Shown here: piece by piece, positions 17,577 through 25,404 of the stretch
How the letters are laid out: each line of letters starts with the position of its first letter
Numbering within the stretch: the stretch's first letter is position 1
Source of the DNA: Burkholderiaceae bacterium
Lineage (GTDB): Bacteria; Pseudomonadota; Gammaproteobacteria; Burkholderiales; Burkholderiaceae_E
Assembly: GCA_024637395.1 (NCBI GenBank)
Contig: JAGXFG010000004.1
Location: forward strand, 23,836-87,835
Direction: 5' to 3'
DNA: 64,000 bases
The notes under the pieces: model-generated
Databases searched by the model: none
Told to the model about the DNA's origin: nothing
The model's input: only the letters and a program-made list of their open reading frames with translations
Made by a program: the position numbers and the translations under genes

Positions 17577-19024
17577 ACCCCTGCCATGCAGAGGTACTTG
17601 ATCTCGAGGTAGTCCTCGATACCGTACTTCGATCCCTCGCGCCCGGTGCCCGACTCCTTCATGCCGCCAAAAGGCGCCACCTCGGTCGAAATGATACCGG
17701 TGTTGATCCCGACGATGCCGTATTCCAGCGCCTCGGAAACCCGCCACACCCTGCCGATGTCGCGGCTATAGAAGTAGGCGGCGAGCCCGAAGGGCGTGTC
17801 GTTGGCCATCTGCATCGCCTGCTCTTCGGTCTCGAAGCGGAACAACGGCGCCACCGGGCCGAATGTTTCCTCGGCCGAAATCAGCATCTTGGTGGTGACG
17901 TCGGCGATCACGGTCGGCTCGAAGAAGCTCCGTCCCAACTCATGGCGCTTGCCGCCGACGGTAACGCGAGCACCCTTGCTCACCGCGTCGGCGATGTGTT
18001 CCTCGACCTTGGCGACCGCGTTGAGGTCGATCAGCGGGCCCTGGTTGACGCCGTCTTCAAGCCCGTTGCCGACCTTGAGTTCGCTGACCGCCTTGGCGAA
18101 CTTGGTCGCGAAAGCATCGTAGACCCCGTCCTGCACCAGGAAGCGGTTGGTACAGACACAGGTCTGGCCGCTGTTGCGGTACTTGGAAGCGACGGCACCG
18201 GCGACCGCGGCATCGAGATCAGCATCGTCGAAAACGATGAAGGGTGCGTTTCCGCCCAGCTCCATCGAGGTCTTCTTGACCGTGCCCGCGCATTGCGCCA
18301 TCAGTTCCTTGCCGATTTCGGTCGAGCCGGTGAAGGTGAGCTTGCGCACGATCGGGTTGGCGGTCAATTCGCCGCCGATCTGCTGGGCTGAACCCGTAAC
18401 CACGTTGAGCACGCCGGCCGGCACCCCGGCACGCTCGGCCAGCACCGCCAGCGCCAGCGCCGACAGCGGCGTCGCAGACGCCGGCTTGCAGATCATCGTG
18501 CAGCCGGCGGCCAGTGCCGGACCAGCCTTGCGAGTGATCATCGCGGAAGGGAAATTCCACGGCGTGATTGCCGCGCACACCCCGATCGGTTCCTTGATGA
18601 CCACGATCCGGCGATCGGCCTGCTGCGCCGGTATGGTATCGCCATAAATGCGTTTGCCTTCCTCGGCAAACCACTCGATGAACGACGCGGCATAGGCGAT
18701 TTCGCCCCGCGACTCGGTCAATGACTTGCCCTGCTCGCTGGTCATGATGACGGCGAGGTCTTCCTGGTTGGCCAGCATCAGTTCGAACCAGCGCCGCAAC
18801 ACCGCGCTGCGTTCCCTGGCGGTCCGTGCCCGCCACCCCACCAGCGCCGCCTGAGCAGCCGCAATGGCGCGGTTGGTCTCGGCCGCACCCATCCGGGGCA
18901 CGGTGCCGACCACTTCGCCAGTAGCCGGGTTATCGACTTCGAGCACGGCTCCGGAGTCCGCGTCCAGCCACTTGCCGTCAATAAAGCACTGGTGGCGCAG
19001 CAGCGCCGGGTCATTGAGTTGCAT
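17573..19024 (-). CDS. gabD: NAD(P)-dependent succinate-semialdehyde dehydrogenase
   Basis: Oxidises succinate semialdehyde to succinate, last step of GABA degradation, feeding the TCA cycle. 483 residues from ATG 19024, preferred over two upstream ATGs because GAGAGGAA precedes it at normal spacing and the length then matches GabD (482 in E. coli). Aldehyde dehydrogenase motifs: ITPWNFPSAMITRK, FTGSTEIGKELMAQ, catalytic Glu in MELGGNAPFIVF, catalytic Cys in NSGQTCVCTNRF and ETFGPVAPLFRF near the C-terminus. Lies 93 nt behind the universal stress gene of the TAXI-TRAP operon on the same strand, so it could be its last gene. Related semialdehyde substrates (e.g. glutarate semialdehyde) cannot be excluded. 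Confidence 0.9.
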   Translation of the reverse strand: MQLNDPALLRHQCFIDGKWLDADSGAVLEVDNPATGEVVGTVPRMGAAETNRAIAAAQAALVGWRARTARERSAVLRRWFELMLANQEDLAVIMTSEQGKSLTESRGEIAYAASFIEWFAEEGKRIYGDTIPAQQADRRIVVIKEPIGVCAAITPWNFPSAMITRKAGPALAAGCTMICKPASATPLSALALAVLAERAGVPAGVLNVVTGSAQQIGGELTANPIVRKLTFTGSTEIGKELMAQCAGTVKKTSMELGGNAPFIVFDDADLDAAVAGAVASKYRNSGQTCVCTNRFLVQDGVYDAFATKFAKAVSELKVGNGLEDGVNQGPLIDLNAVAKVEEHIADAVSKGARVTVGGKRHELGRSFFEPTVIADVTTKMLISAEETFGPVAPLFRFETEEQAMQMANDTPFGLAAYFYSRDIGRVWRVSEALEYGIVGINTGIISTEVAPFGGMKESGTGREGSKYGIEDYLEIKYLCMAGV

Positions 19025-19117
19025 AATTTCCTCTCTCATCAAATGAAATGGTCGCGCCCTGACCGCCCACGCGCTGGACGGTGCAGCGGCGCGACCTGTG
19101 GCGCCGATCGTGCCGAG

Positions 19118-19552
19118 CTATTGCCTGGTTCTCACCACCAGCACCGAACAATTGCAGTGTCGCACCACCTGGGCAGCATTGGCACCCAACAACAGATTGT
19201 GCATTGTACTGGGCACGTGCGACGCCATCACGATCAGATCGGCGTCGACCGCTTCGGCCGCAGCCATGATCTCCTCGTAGATGGTGCCTTCGGCGATTAC
19301 CTCGCGCACCTCGATACCAGCCGGGACGTTCTTCTTTACGAACTCCGTCAGATCGGCCACCGAGGCCGCCCGATATTTCGCGCGGGCATCGTCCGGGAAA
19401 TACTGGCTGACGAGCGCCGAGAACTCCGGCAACACGGTGAGCACGTGGAGGATCGTTCCAGCGTCGCGGCACTGCTCCAGGGCCACTGGCAAGGCATGCC
19501 GCCAGCTGTCGGGCTCATTGAGGTTAACCGGAAAAAGAATTTGCTTGAACAC
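19118..19552 (-). CDS. universal stress protein (UspA family), TRAP-associated
   Basis: 144-residue single Usp domain starting MFKQILFPVNLNEPDSW and ending NCSVLVVRTRQ. Located 18 nt after the fused TRAP permease gene. TRAP operons often carry such a gene; TeaD of Halomonas elongata binds ATP and modulates the ectoine TRAP transporter, so a regulatory role for the neighbouring transporter is plausible (inference). The canonical nucleotide motif G-x2-G-x9-G-S/T is not intact: the equivalent segment reads ASHVPSTMHNLLLGANAA, lacking both early glycines. ATP binding is therefore uncertain. Confidence 0.88.
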   Translation of the reverse strand: MFKQILFPVNLNEPDSWRHALPVALEQCRDAGTILHVLTVLPEFSALVSQYFPDDARAKYRAASVADLTEFVKKNVPAGIEVREVIAEGTIYEEIMAAAEAVDADLIVMASHVPSTMHNLLLGANAAQVVRHCNCSVLVVRTRQ

Positions 19553-19570
19553 GGGTTTTCTCCCTTGGCC

Positions 19571-22162
19571 TTAGCTGGCCTTGGCAACCTGAAGCCTGCG
19601 CCGTTGAATCGCAATGATGCCGGCCAGCAGCAATATGGCCGGAATGAACAGCCATTCCTTGTCGGGTCGATCGGTCGGGACTTCGAGCCCGACGATCTTG
19701 AAGCTCTGTTCGAGACCCATCTTTTCGGCAGCGCTGCCAAATCGGACCGCGGCAACCGTGATGTCGCCGCCAAATGCCATGACCGTCAGTCCCGCCTCCT
19801 TGAGACGCTGGGCGCCCGGGCCAGGCTTGCCAAGCGGCAGCAACACACCCTTGCTAACGGTCTTGCCCTCGAGCGACTCGCCCTCGACGTAGATCCGCAG
19901 CCGCTCATCCGCCGGCTTGCTCTCCGCGATCTGCATGAGCTCGGTAGGCGCAATCTCCTTGAACTGCGGGTAGATCATGTCAAGCCAGAACCCCGGCCGG
20001 AAGAGCGTGAAGGTCACCAGCAGCAAGAGGACATTCTCGTACCACTTGCTCCTCACCAGGAAATACCCCTGGGTGGCCGCCGCAAAAAGCAGCATCGCGA
20101 CCGTTGCGCTGACCACGGTGAATATCAGGTGGATCGGCGATTTGATCCCGATCAGCAGCAGTTCGGTGTTGAAGATGAACAGGAACGGCAGGATCGCGGT
20201 CCTCATGCTGTAGTAGAACGCCGTGATCCCGGTCTTGATCGGATCGGCACGGGCGATCGCCGCGGCTGCGAACGATGCCAGCCCAACCGGCGGCGTGACG
20301 TCAGCCATCAGTCCGAAATAGAACACGAACATATGAACGGCAATCAGCGGGACCAACAGGCCGTTCTGGGCACCGAGTTCGACGACGACCGGAGCCATCA
20401 GGGTCGACACCACGATGTAGTTCGCGGTCGTCGGCAAGCCCATGCCGAGAATCAGGCTGATGAACGCCACCAGCACCAGCATCAAGATCAGGTTGCCTCC
20501 CGAGACCATCTCGACCAGCTCGGTCATCACCAGGCCGATGCCGGTCAGGGAAACGGTACCGACGATGATGCCGGCCGCCGCGGTCGCGACGCCGATGCCG
20601 ATCATGTTGCGTGCGCCAGCGACCATGCCGTCCATCAGGTCGTGAAAGCCAATCTTCATGGCGGCGCCCATCTCGCCCGACTGGCCGCGCATCCAGGCCG
20701 TCACCGGCCGCTGCGTCACCATGATCATCACCATGAACATGGTCGCCCAGAACGCCGACAGACCGGGCGAGAGCTGCTCGACCATCAGGCACCAGATCAG
20801 GACCACCACCGAGAGCAGGTAATGCAGCCCGGACTTGAGGGTCGGTCCGGCTTCCGGCAGCTCGAAGACCGGGGCGTCTGGGTCGTCCAGTTCCAGCACC
20901 GGCTGGCGCGAGCCATACCACAGCAGCGCCAGGTAGGTCGCCATGAGCAACACCCCGATGATGAGGGATGCCACGTTCGGGAGCACCACCTTGATCCAGC
21001 CAATGCCGTAGTAGACGACACCGGAGAACACGATCAGCCCGAGCACCGTGAAGGCGAAGGCCAGCAGCCGCTGGACGAATGTCGAATGGCCGCGTCGCGG
21101 CAGGCCGCTGATATTGGCCTTGAGTGCCTCGAGGTGGACGATATAGAAGAGCGCTATATAGGAGATGATCGCCGGCAGGAAGGCGTTCTTGATCACCTCG
21201 GTATAGGGAATGCCGACGTACTCGACCATCAGGAACGCGGCTGCGCCCATCACCGGCGGCATGATCTGGCCATTGACCGAACTCGACACTTCGACCGCAC
21301 CGGCCTGATCCGGCCGGTAGCCGACCCGTTTCATCAGCGGGATCGTGAAGGTTCCGGTGGTCACCACGTTGGCGATCGACGAACCTGAGATGATGCCGGT
21401 GGCCGCCGACGACACCACCGCCGCCTTGGCCGGGCCGCCCCGCATGTGACCGAGCAGAGCGAACGCCGACTTGATGAAGTAGTTACCCGCGCCGGCCTTG
21501 TCGAGCAAGGAACCAAAGAGCACGAACAGGAAGATGAAGCTGGTCGAAACGCCCAGCGCGATCCCGAACACCCCCTCGGTCGTCAGCCACATGTGGTTCA
21601 TTCCCTTGGCCAGCGACGCCCCCTTGTGGGCAATCATCTCGGGCATGTACTGGCCGCCGAACATGTAGACCAGGAACAGCAGCGCGACCACGGTCATCGG
21701 CGGACCCAGAACGCGGCGGGTAGATTCGAGCAGCAGCACTATGCCGACCACCGCAACAACCAGGTCCACAGTGGTCGGTTGACCAGGGCGGGTCGAGAGC
21801 TGCGCGTAGAACAGGAAGATGTAGCCGGCGCAGAAAGCGCCTGCGAGCGCGAATATCCAGTCGATGACCGGCACGTACTGGCGCGGCGAACGCTTGAAGG
21901 CCGGATATGCGGTGAAGGCCAGGAAGATCGCCAAGGCAAGGTGGATCGATCGCGCCTCCGTGGCATTGAAGACCAGCACGCCAAAGGTGTAGGGCAAGGG
22001 CGAGGCATACCAGAGCTGGAAAATCGCCCAGAACAGTGCTACGCCCAACACCAGCTGCGCGACAAACCCGGTGGGATTGCGTCCCCCGGTATCATTCTCG
22101 GAAACCAGCTCCTTGATTTTATCGCTGTCCAATTGGGCTGCCTGCTCCGCCTTCTTGCTCAT
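19571..22162 (-). CDS. fused TRAP transporter permease (DctQ-DctM fusion, TAXI type)
   Basis: 863-residue inner-membrane permease joining a 4-TM DctQ-like N-terminal part (about residues 35-190) and a DctM-like 12-TM part (about 200-680), the form that partners TAXI binding proteins. Motifs: AVVSSAATGIISGSSIANVV, PPVMGAAAFLMVEYVGIPY, MGLPTTANYIVVSTLMAP and DVTPPVGLASFAAAAIA. The last about 150 residues are a DUF3394-like tail with a PDZ-like stretch (VRFGSAAEKMGLEQSFKI) and a final TM. ATG 22162 is chosen since GGAGGAGG sits 5-6 nt upstream; an upstream in-frame ATG would add 9 residues. Operon with the TAXI gene upstream and usp downstream. Confidence 0.95.
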   Translation of the reverse strand: MSKKAEQAAQLDSDKIKELVSENDTGGRNPTGFVAQLVLGVALFWAIFQLWYASPLPYTFGVLVFNATEARSIHLALAIFLAFTAYPAFKRSPRQYVPVIDWIFALAGAFCAGYIFLFYAQLSTRPGQPTTVDLVVAVVGIVLLLESTRRVLGPPMTVVALLFLVYMFGGQYMPEMIAHKGASLAKGMNHMWLTTEGVFGIALGVSTSFIFLFVLFGSLLDKAGAGNYFIKSAFALLGHMRGGPAKAAVVSSAATGIISGSSIANVVTTGTFTIPLMKRVGYRPDQAGAVEVSSSVNGQIMPPVMGAAAFLMVEYVGIPYTEVIKNAFLPAIISYIALFYIVHLEALKANISGLPRRGHSTFVQRLLAFAFTVLGLIVFSGVVYYGIGWIKVVLPNVASLIIGVLLMATYLALLWYGSRQPVLELDDPDAPVFELPEAGPTLKSGLHYLLSVVVLIWCLMVEQLSPGLSAFWATMFMVMIMVTQRPVTAWMRGQSGEMGAAMKIGFHDLMDGMVAGARNMIGIGVATAAAGIIVGTVSLTGIGLVMTELVEMVSGGNLILMLVLVAFISLILGMGLPTTANYIVVSTLMAPVVVELGAQNGLLVPLIAVHMFVFYFGLMADVTPPVGLASFAAAAIARADPIKTGITAFYYSMRTAILPFLFIFNTELLLIGIKSPIHLIFTVVSATVAMLLFAAATQGYFLVRSKWYENVLLLLVTFTLFRPGFWLDMIYPQFKEIAPTELMQIAESKPADERLRIYVEGESLEGKTVSKGVLLPLGKPGPGAQRLKEAGLTVMAFGGDITVAAVRFGSAAEKMGLEQSFKIVGLEVPTDRPDKEWLFIPAILLLAGIIAIQRRRLQVAKAS

Positions 22163-22283
22163 GTCTGCCTCCTCCCCTTGCACCGCCACTGCACCGGTGA
22201 GCGACAGGCCGCAATAACCCCCGCCGTCCCGGCAAGTTCGCGAGGTGGCGTGGGTCGGCCCGGCCCCGCAAGTTCGTACTGCA

Positions 22284-22312
22284 GGACCGGGCCCCAGCCG
22301 GGGACCCGGTCC
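22284..22312 (-). promoter_or_regulatory. intercistronic stem-loop between TAXI and TRAP permease genes
   Basis: Eight-base arms GGACCGGG and CCCGGTCC, extended by an inner CCCC/GGGG pair set, form a strong hairpin 12 nt beyond the TAXI stop and 122 nt before the permease start. There is no T-tract, so it is more likely an mRNA-stabilising or attenuating element. Binding protein is normally needed in excess over permease, which such a hairpin would explain (inference). Confidence 0.55.
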
Positions 22313-22324
22313 GCTGTTACCTGC

Positions 22325-23305
22325 TTACATCCAGCCCTTTTCCTTGTAGTACTTGACAGCGCCATCATGCAGCGGAGCGGACAGACCATTCTTGATCATG
22401 TCCTTCGGGTTCAGGTGGGCGAACGCCGGATGGAGTTTCTTGAAATCGTCAAAATTTTCGAACACCGCCTTTACGATCTGATAGACCAGATCGGGCGAGA
22501 CCTTGCTCGACGACACGAACGTGGCGAGCACGCCGTAGGTCGGGGTCGGGTTCGGGTTGTTGGCATAGATGCCGCCGGGGATCTCGACCTTGGCATACGA
22601 CGGATTGGACGCCACCAGCTTGTCGATAGCCGGACCGGTCAACGGAATCAGCTGGGCGCCGCAGGTGGTGGTCGGATCCTGGATGTTCGCCGAAGGATGG
22701 CCAACGCCGTAGAAGAAGCCGTCGATCTTGTTGTCGCACAGCGCCGCGCCGTGCTCGTCAGCCTTGAGCTCCGAAGCGAGCGAGAAGTCGCTCATCTGCC
22801 AGCCCATTGCCTTCAGCAGCTCTTCCATCGACGCACGGGTGCCCGAGCCAGGGTTGCCCACGTTGAAGCGCTTGCCCTTGAAATCGGCGAAGGTCTTGAT
22901 GTTCGCTTCCTTGCGCGCCAGCACCGTGAACGGCTCCGGATGCAGCGAGAACACCGCGCGCAGTTCGGTCATCGGTCCGTCGTCCTTGAACTTCGACATG
23001 CCCTTGTAGGCGTTGTATTGCCAGTCCGACTGCGCCACCCCGAGGTCGAGTTCGCCGCCCCGGATGGTGTTGATGTTGTATACCGAGCCGCCGGTGCTTT
23101 CGACCGAGCAGCGAATGCCAGTGGCCTTGCGGTCCTTGTTGACCAGACGGCAGATTGCGCCGCCGGCAGCGTAGTACACGCCGGTCACGCCGCCGGTGCC
23201 GATCGTCACGAACCGATCGGCCGCCGCGGAGGGCACCGACACGGCCACCAGGCCGGCACAGGCGATGGCGCCGAAGACGCCGGAAAGCTTCAGTTTTTTG
23301 CTCAT
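22325..23305 (-). CDS. TAXI-family TRAP solute-binding protein
   Basis: 326-residue periplasmic binding protein of the TRAP-associated extracytoplasmic immunogenic family. Signal peptide [19 protein letters not shown] ending SAAA. Mature motifs [39 protein letters not shown] and [15 protein letters not shown] are diagnostic; [11 protein letters not shown] and [11 protein letters not shown] follow. AGGAGAAGG lies just before the ATG. Transcribed ahead of the fused permease, usp and gabD. Characterised TAXI proteins bind glutamate or other acidic small molecules, so an amino-acid or dicarboxylate-like ligand that ends as succinate semialdehyde is a reasonable but unproven guess. Confidence 0.95.
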   Translation of the reverse strand: MSKKLKLSGVFGAIACAGLVAVSVPSAAADRFVTIGTGGVTGVYYAAGGAICRLVNKDRKATGIRCSVESTGGSVYNINTIRGGELDLGVAQSDWQYNAYKGMSKFKDDGPMTELRAVFSLHPEPFTVLARKEANIKTFADFKGKRFNVGNPGSGTRASMEELLKAMGWQMSDFSLASELKADEHGAALCDNKIDGFFYGVGHPSANIQDPTTTCGAQLIPLTGPAIDKLVASNPSYAKVEIPGGIYANNPNPTPTYGVLATFVSSSKVSPDLVYQIVKAVFENFDDFKKLHPAFAHLNPKDMIKNGLSAPLHDGAVKYYKEKGWM

Positions 23306-23349
23306 TGTTACCTTCTCCTAAGTGATGAGAACACTGCTTCAATAACCAA

Positions 23350-23364
23350 TTCCCCGCAGGGGAA
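23350..23364 (-). promoter_or_regulatory. short palindrome upstream of the TAXI gene
   Basis: TTCCCC-GCA-GGGGAA, a perfect 6-bp inverted repeat in the 85-nt gap between rpiR and the TAXI gene. It could be an operator or a small RNA hairpin; it does not match the ATGCAAA repeat found upstream of rpiR. No T-tract. Confidence 0.35.
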
Positions 23365-23390
23365 CCACTTCTCCAGCTGTTGCGGCCAGA

Positions 23391-24302
23391 CTATGAGCCT
23401 ACCAGCACAGCTTCAAGTTCGCTGATCAAACCTTCGCGGCGCTGGCCTTCGACCAGCGCCCCCTCGCCCAGGCGTCGTGCCATCACCGCCAGCAGCGCCT
23501 CCAGGGCAGCTATCACGGAGGTCGTGCCGGCCCCGAACGAGCTGCTGGCCATCTCACAGACGATGGCGTGTTCGGCTTCCCTCGCCAGCGAGCGGTCGCG
23601 TGAGTCCGAAACGGTGATCACGCCGATCCCCTGGCCGGCCACTATACGGACCCATTCGAGCATGCCCCGCGGGTGCGGCGCGTTGGAAAGAATGACGATC
23701 ACGTCCCTCGGCCCCAGTTGGGCAATCGCGTGGGCCAGGCCGCTATCCGATTGGCCCAGCAGCGCTACTCCGTCGCGCAGCTTGCCGAGTCCGTAGGCCA
23801 ATGTGATGGCCGCCCCGTGCATGTGCCTGAGGCCCAGAACCTTGACCTCTCTGGCCTCCAGCAAACGCGTGCAGGTCTGGTCGATGTCGTCGGCAATCAG
23901 CTTCTCGGTGGTCGCCGAGATATCCCTGATTTGTTCGGCAGCGATCAGCTCCACCAGCTCCGGGCTGGCAATCTTCCCTACCAGGCCAGCGTTCCCTTTG
24001 ACGGAATTGTCGCTGCCACCGGCGACCGAGCGCCGAAAGACATCCTGGAACTCGTGAAATCCCTTGTAGCCGAGCTTGTGCGTCAGGCGGGTCAGGGTCG
24101 AAGCATTGACGCCGGTGGCATCGGCCAACTCCGAAATCGATGAGATTGCGGTCTGCCGCGGTGCGTCTACCAGCTGCGTCAGGGCCTCGCTGGCCCGGCT
24201 GCCGAGCCTCAGCCCGGCTTCTCCGCGCCGGATCCGCACCACCAGGGCACGCAACTGCGCGAGGTTGTGGGGCGGTTCTTGCGCCGAGCCGTAATTTTGC
24301 AT
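23391..24302 (-). CDS. RpiR/MurR-family transcriptional regulator (HTH + SIS)
   Basis: About 303 residues. The N-terminal HTH_6 domain has ISSISELADATGVNASTLTRL followed by KLGYKGFHEFQDVFRR; the C-terminal SIS domain (roughly residues 135-265) has VKVLGLRHMHGAAITLAYGL and DVIVILSNAPHPRG. RpiR proteins sense phosphosugars or related acids and control adjacent catabolic operons. Same strand and 85 nt upstream of the TAXI-TRAP genes, so it is the obvious candidate regulator. The start is uncertain: an in-frame TTG at 24371 and ATGs at 24353, 24317 and 24302 exist, none with a clear ribosome site. I chose 24302 because a strong palindrome at 24336-24353 looks like an operator rather than coding sequence. 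Confidence 0.88.
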   Translation of the reverse strand: MQNYGSAQEPPHNLAQLRALVVRIRRGEAGLRLGSRASEALTQLVDAPRQTAISSISELADATGVNASTLTRLTHKLGYKGFHEFQDVFRRSVAGGSDNSVKGNAGLVGKIASPELVELIAAEQIRDISATTEKLIADDIDQTCTRLLEAREVKVLGLRHMHGAAITLAYGLGKLRDGVALLGQSDSGLAHAIAQLGPRDVIVILSNAPHPRGMLEWVRIVAGQGIGVITVSDSRDRSLAREAEHAIVCEMASSSFGAGTTSVIAALEALLAVMARRLGEGALVEGQRREGLISELEAVLVGS

Positions 24303-24335
24303 AACTTGGACAACCATAGCCGAACCGGTCTGAAA

Positions 24336-24353
24336 ATGCAAAAAACTTTGCAT
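24336..24353. promoter_or_regulatory. candidate RpiR operator
   Basis: ATGCAAA-AAAC-TTTGCAT, a perfect 7-bp inverted repeat with a 4-bp spacer just upstream of the likely rpiR start. A matching half-site ATTTTGCAT occurs at about 24294-24302. AT-rich palindromes of this kind are typical RpiR-family targets, suggesting autoregulation. Confidence 0.5.
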
Positions 24354-24413
24354 CGTCCGCACTAGTGGCAATTTTTTTGCTCGCGCACTGCCCGCAGCGG
24401 GCCAGAACTGGCG

Positions 24414-25166
24414 TCAACAGATTACCGGGAGGATTTCACTGATCGAACCGCGCAGCAGCGCGTCGGCCAAGTCATCGAGGGCGGTCGATTCGCGATTGAC
24501 AATGACGACGCGCCCCCCTGATCGGTGCGCGATTGGCACGACTTCGGCGATCGGGTAGACCTGGAGCGTCGACCCTACTGCGATCAGCACGTCGGCCTCC
24601 CCCGCGGCCTGCAGGGCGCGCGCGAGAACCTCCTGGTCCAGGGCCTGTCCGAAGTAGATCGTGTCGCTCTTGAGGATGCCGCCGCACGACCTGCACCCGG
24701 GATCAGGCTCGCCGGCCTGCACCCGCGCCAGCGTCTCGAGCATCGGGCTTCGTTCCCCGCATTGCCAGCACATCGCCCGGCGCATCGTGCCGTGGACCTC
24801 GATCACCAGTTCCGGGGAATTGCCCGCGATCTGGTGCAGTTCGTCGATGTTCTGGGTGATCAGCGCATGCAGCTTGCCGCGCCGTTCCAGCCCGACCAGG
24901 GCCTCATGGGCGCGATTGGGCTGCGCGCGCCAGGCGCTGTGGCCCAGGCGCGCCTGCCACGCATCCCGGCGCACCTGGGGCTCGGTGAGGTAATTGTCGA
25001 TGGTCGAGAGCCGCTCCGCGGCCGGATTCCGGGTCCAGACCCCTTGCGGACCGCGAAAGTCGGGGATTCCGGAGTCGGTCGAGATGCCCGCTCCGGTGAG
25101 CACCACCACCCGCGCCGCCTGATCGATCCAGCTGCGCACCTCGGTTAGGGCTTGCTCCAGGCTCAT
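24414..25166 (-). CDS. SIR2-family NAD-dependent protein deacylase (sirtuin)
   Basis: 250-residue cytosolic sirtuin using NAD+ to remove acyl groups from lysines. Rossmann motif VVVLTGAGISTDSGIPDFRG, catalytic region ITQNIDELHQIAG and EVHGTMRRAMC (catalytic His), a zinc module with CWQC and CRSC pairs, and VGSTLQVYPIAEV near the C-terminus. ATG 25166 is chosen because GGGAG lies about 6 nt upstream; longer frames run into tRNA-Leu. It begins only 31 nt after the tRNA-Leu 3' end on the same strand, so it is probably transcribed from the tRNA promoter. The substrate is not evident; acyl-CoA synthetases are common targets in bacteria. Confidence 0.93.
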   Translation of the reverse strand: MSLEQALTEVRSWIDQAARVVVLTGAGISTDSGIPDFRGPQGVWTRNPAAERLSTIDNYLTEPQVRRDAWQARLGHSAWRAQPNRAHEALVGLERRGKLHALITQNIDELHQIAGNSPELVIEVHGTMRRAMCWQCGERSPMLETLARVQAGEPDPGCRSCGGILKSDTIYFGQALDQEVLARALQAAGEADVLIAVGSTLQVYPIAEVVPIAHRSGGRVVIVNRESTALDDLADALLRGSISEILPVIC

Positions 25167-25197
25167 GGTCACTCCCACTGGGCTCATGACGAGATGC

Positions 25198-25282
25198 TGG
25201 TGCCCCGGGCCGGAGTCGAACCGGCACGCCTTTCGGCCGCGAATTTTAAGTCCGCTACGTCTACCGATTCCGTCACCGGGGC
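25198..25282 (-). tRNA. leuZ: tRNA-Leu (anticodon UAA)
   Basis: 85-nt cloverleaf with encoded CCA. Acceptor GCCCCGG pairs with CCGGGGC; anticodon loop CTTAAAA gives UAA; a long class II variable arm (CGGCC/GGCGTG region) and T-arm GCCGG-TTCGACT-CCGGC are present; the discriminator is A. All identity features of tRNA-Leu are present. In E. coli the equivalent leuZ directly follows glyW-cysT behind pgsA; here it is displaced by about 10.4 kb but keeps order and strand. Confidence 0.97.
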
Positions 25283-25310
25283 TGAGGGACGTCGTGCAAA
25301 TCGCGTTACG

Positions 25311-25316
25311 ATTATA
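25311..25316 (-). promoter_or_regulatory. candidate -10 box for tRNA-Leu/sir2
   Basis: TATAAT on the minus strand 28 nt upstream of the tRNA-Leu 5' end. A TTGCCG hexamer lies 21 nt further up, too distant for an ideal -35, so promoter strength is uncertain. It would let tRNA-Leu and the following sirtuin be expressed independently of the pgsA-side tRNAs. Confidence 0.5.
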
Positions 25317-25404
25317 CGGACGGCTTGGCTCGCAGCGCGGCAATTAACCGGACCAGTTGCCGCACGCGGCGCCGACCAAGCCATGTTCCCGGGAGCACTC
25401 CAGC

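Noticed and set aside
18992..21388. 798-codon open frame opposite the fused TRAP permease
   Set aside because: His/Asp/Gln-rich translation is the antisense of hydrophobic codons; no recognisable motif, and the permease reading is unambiguous.
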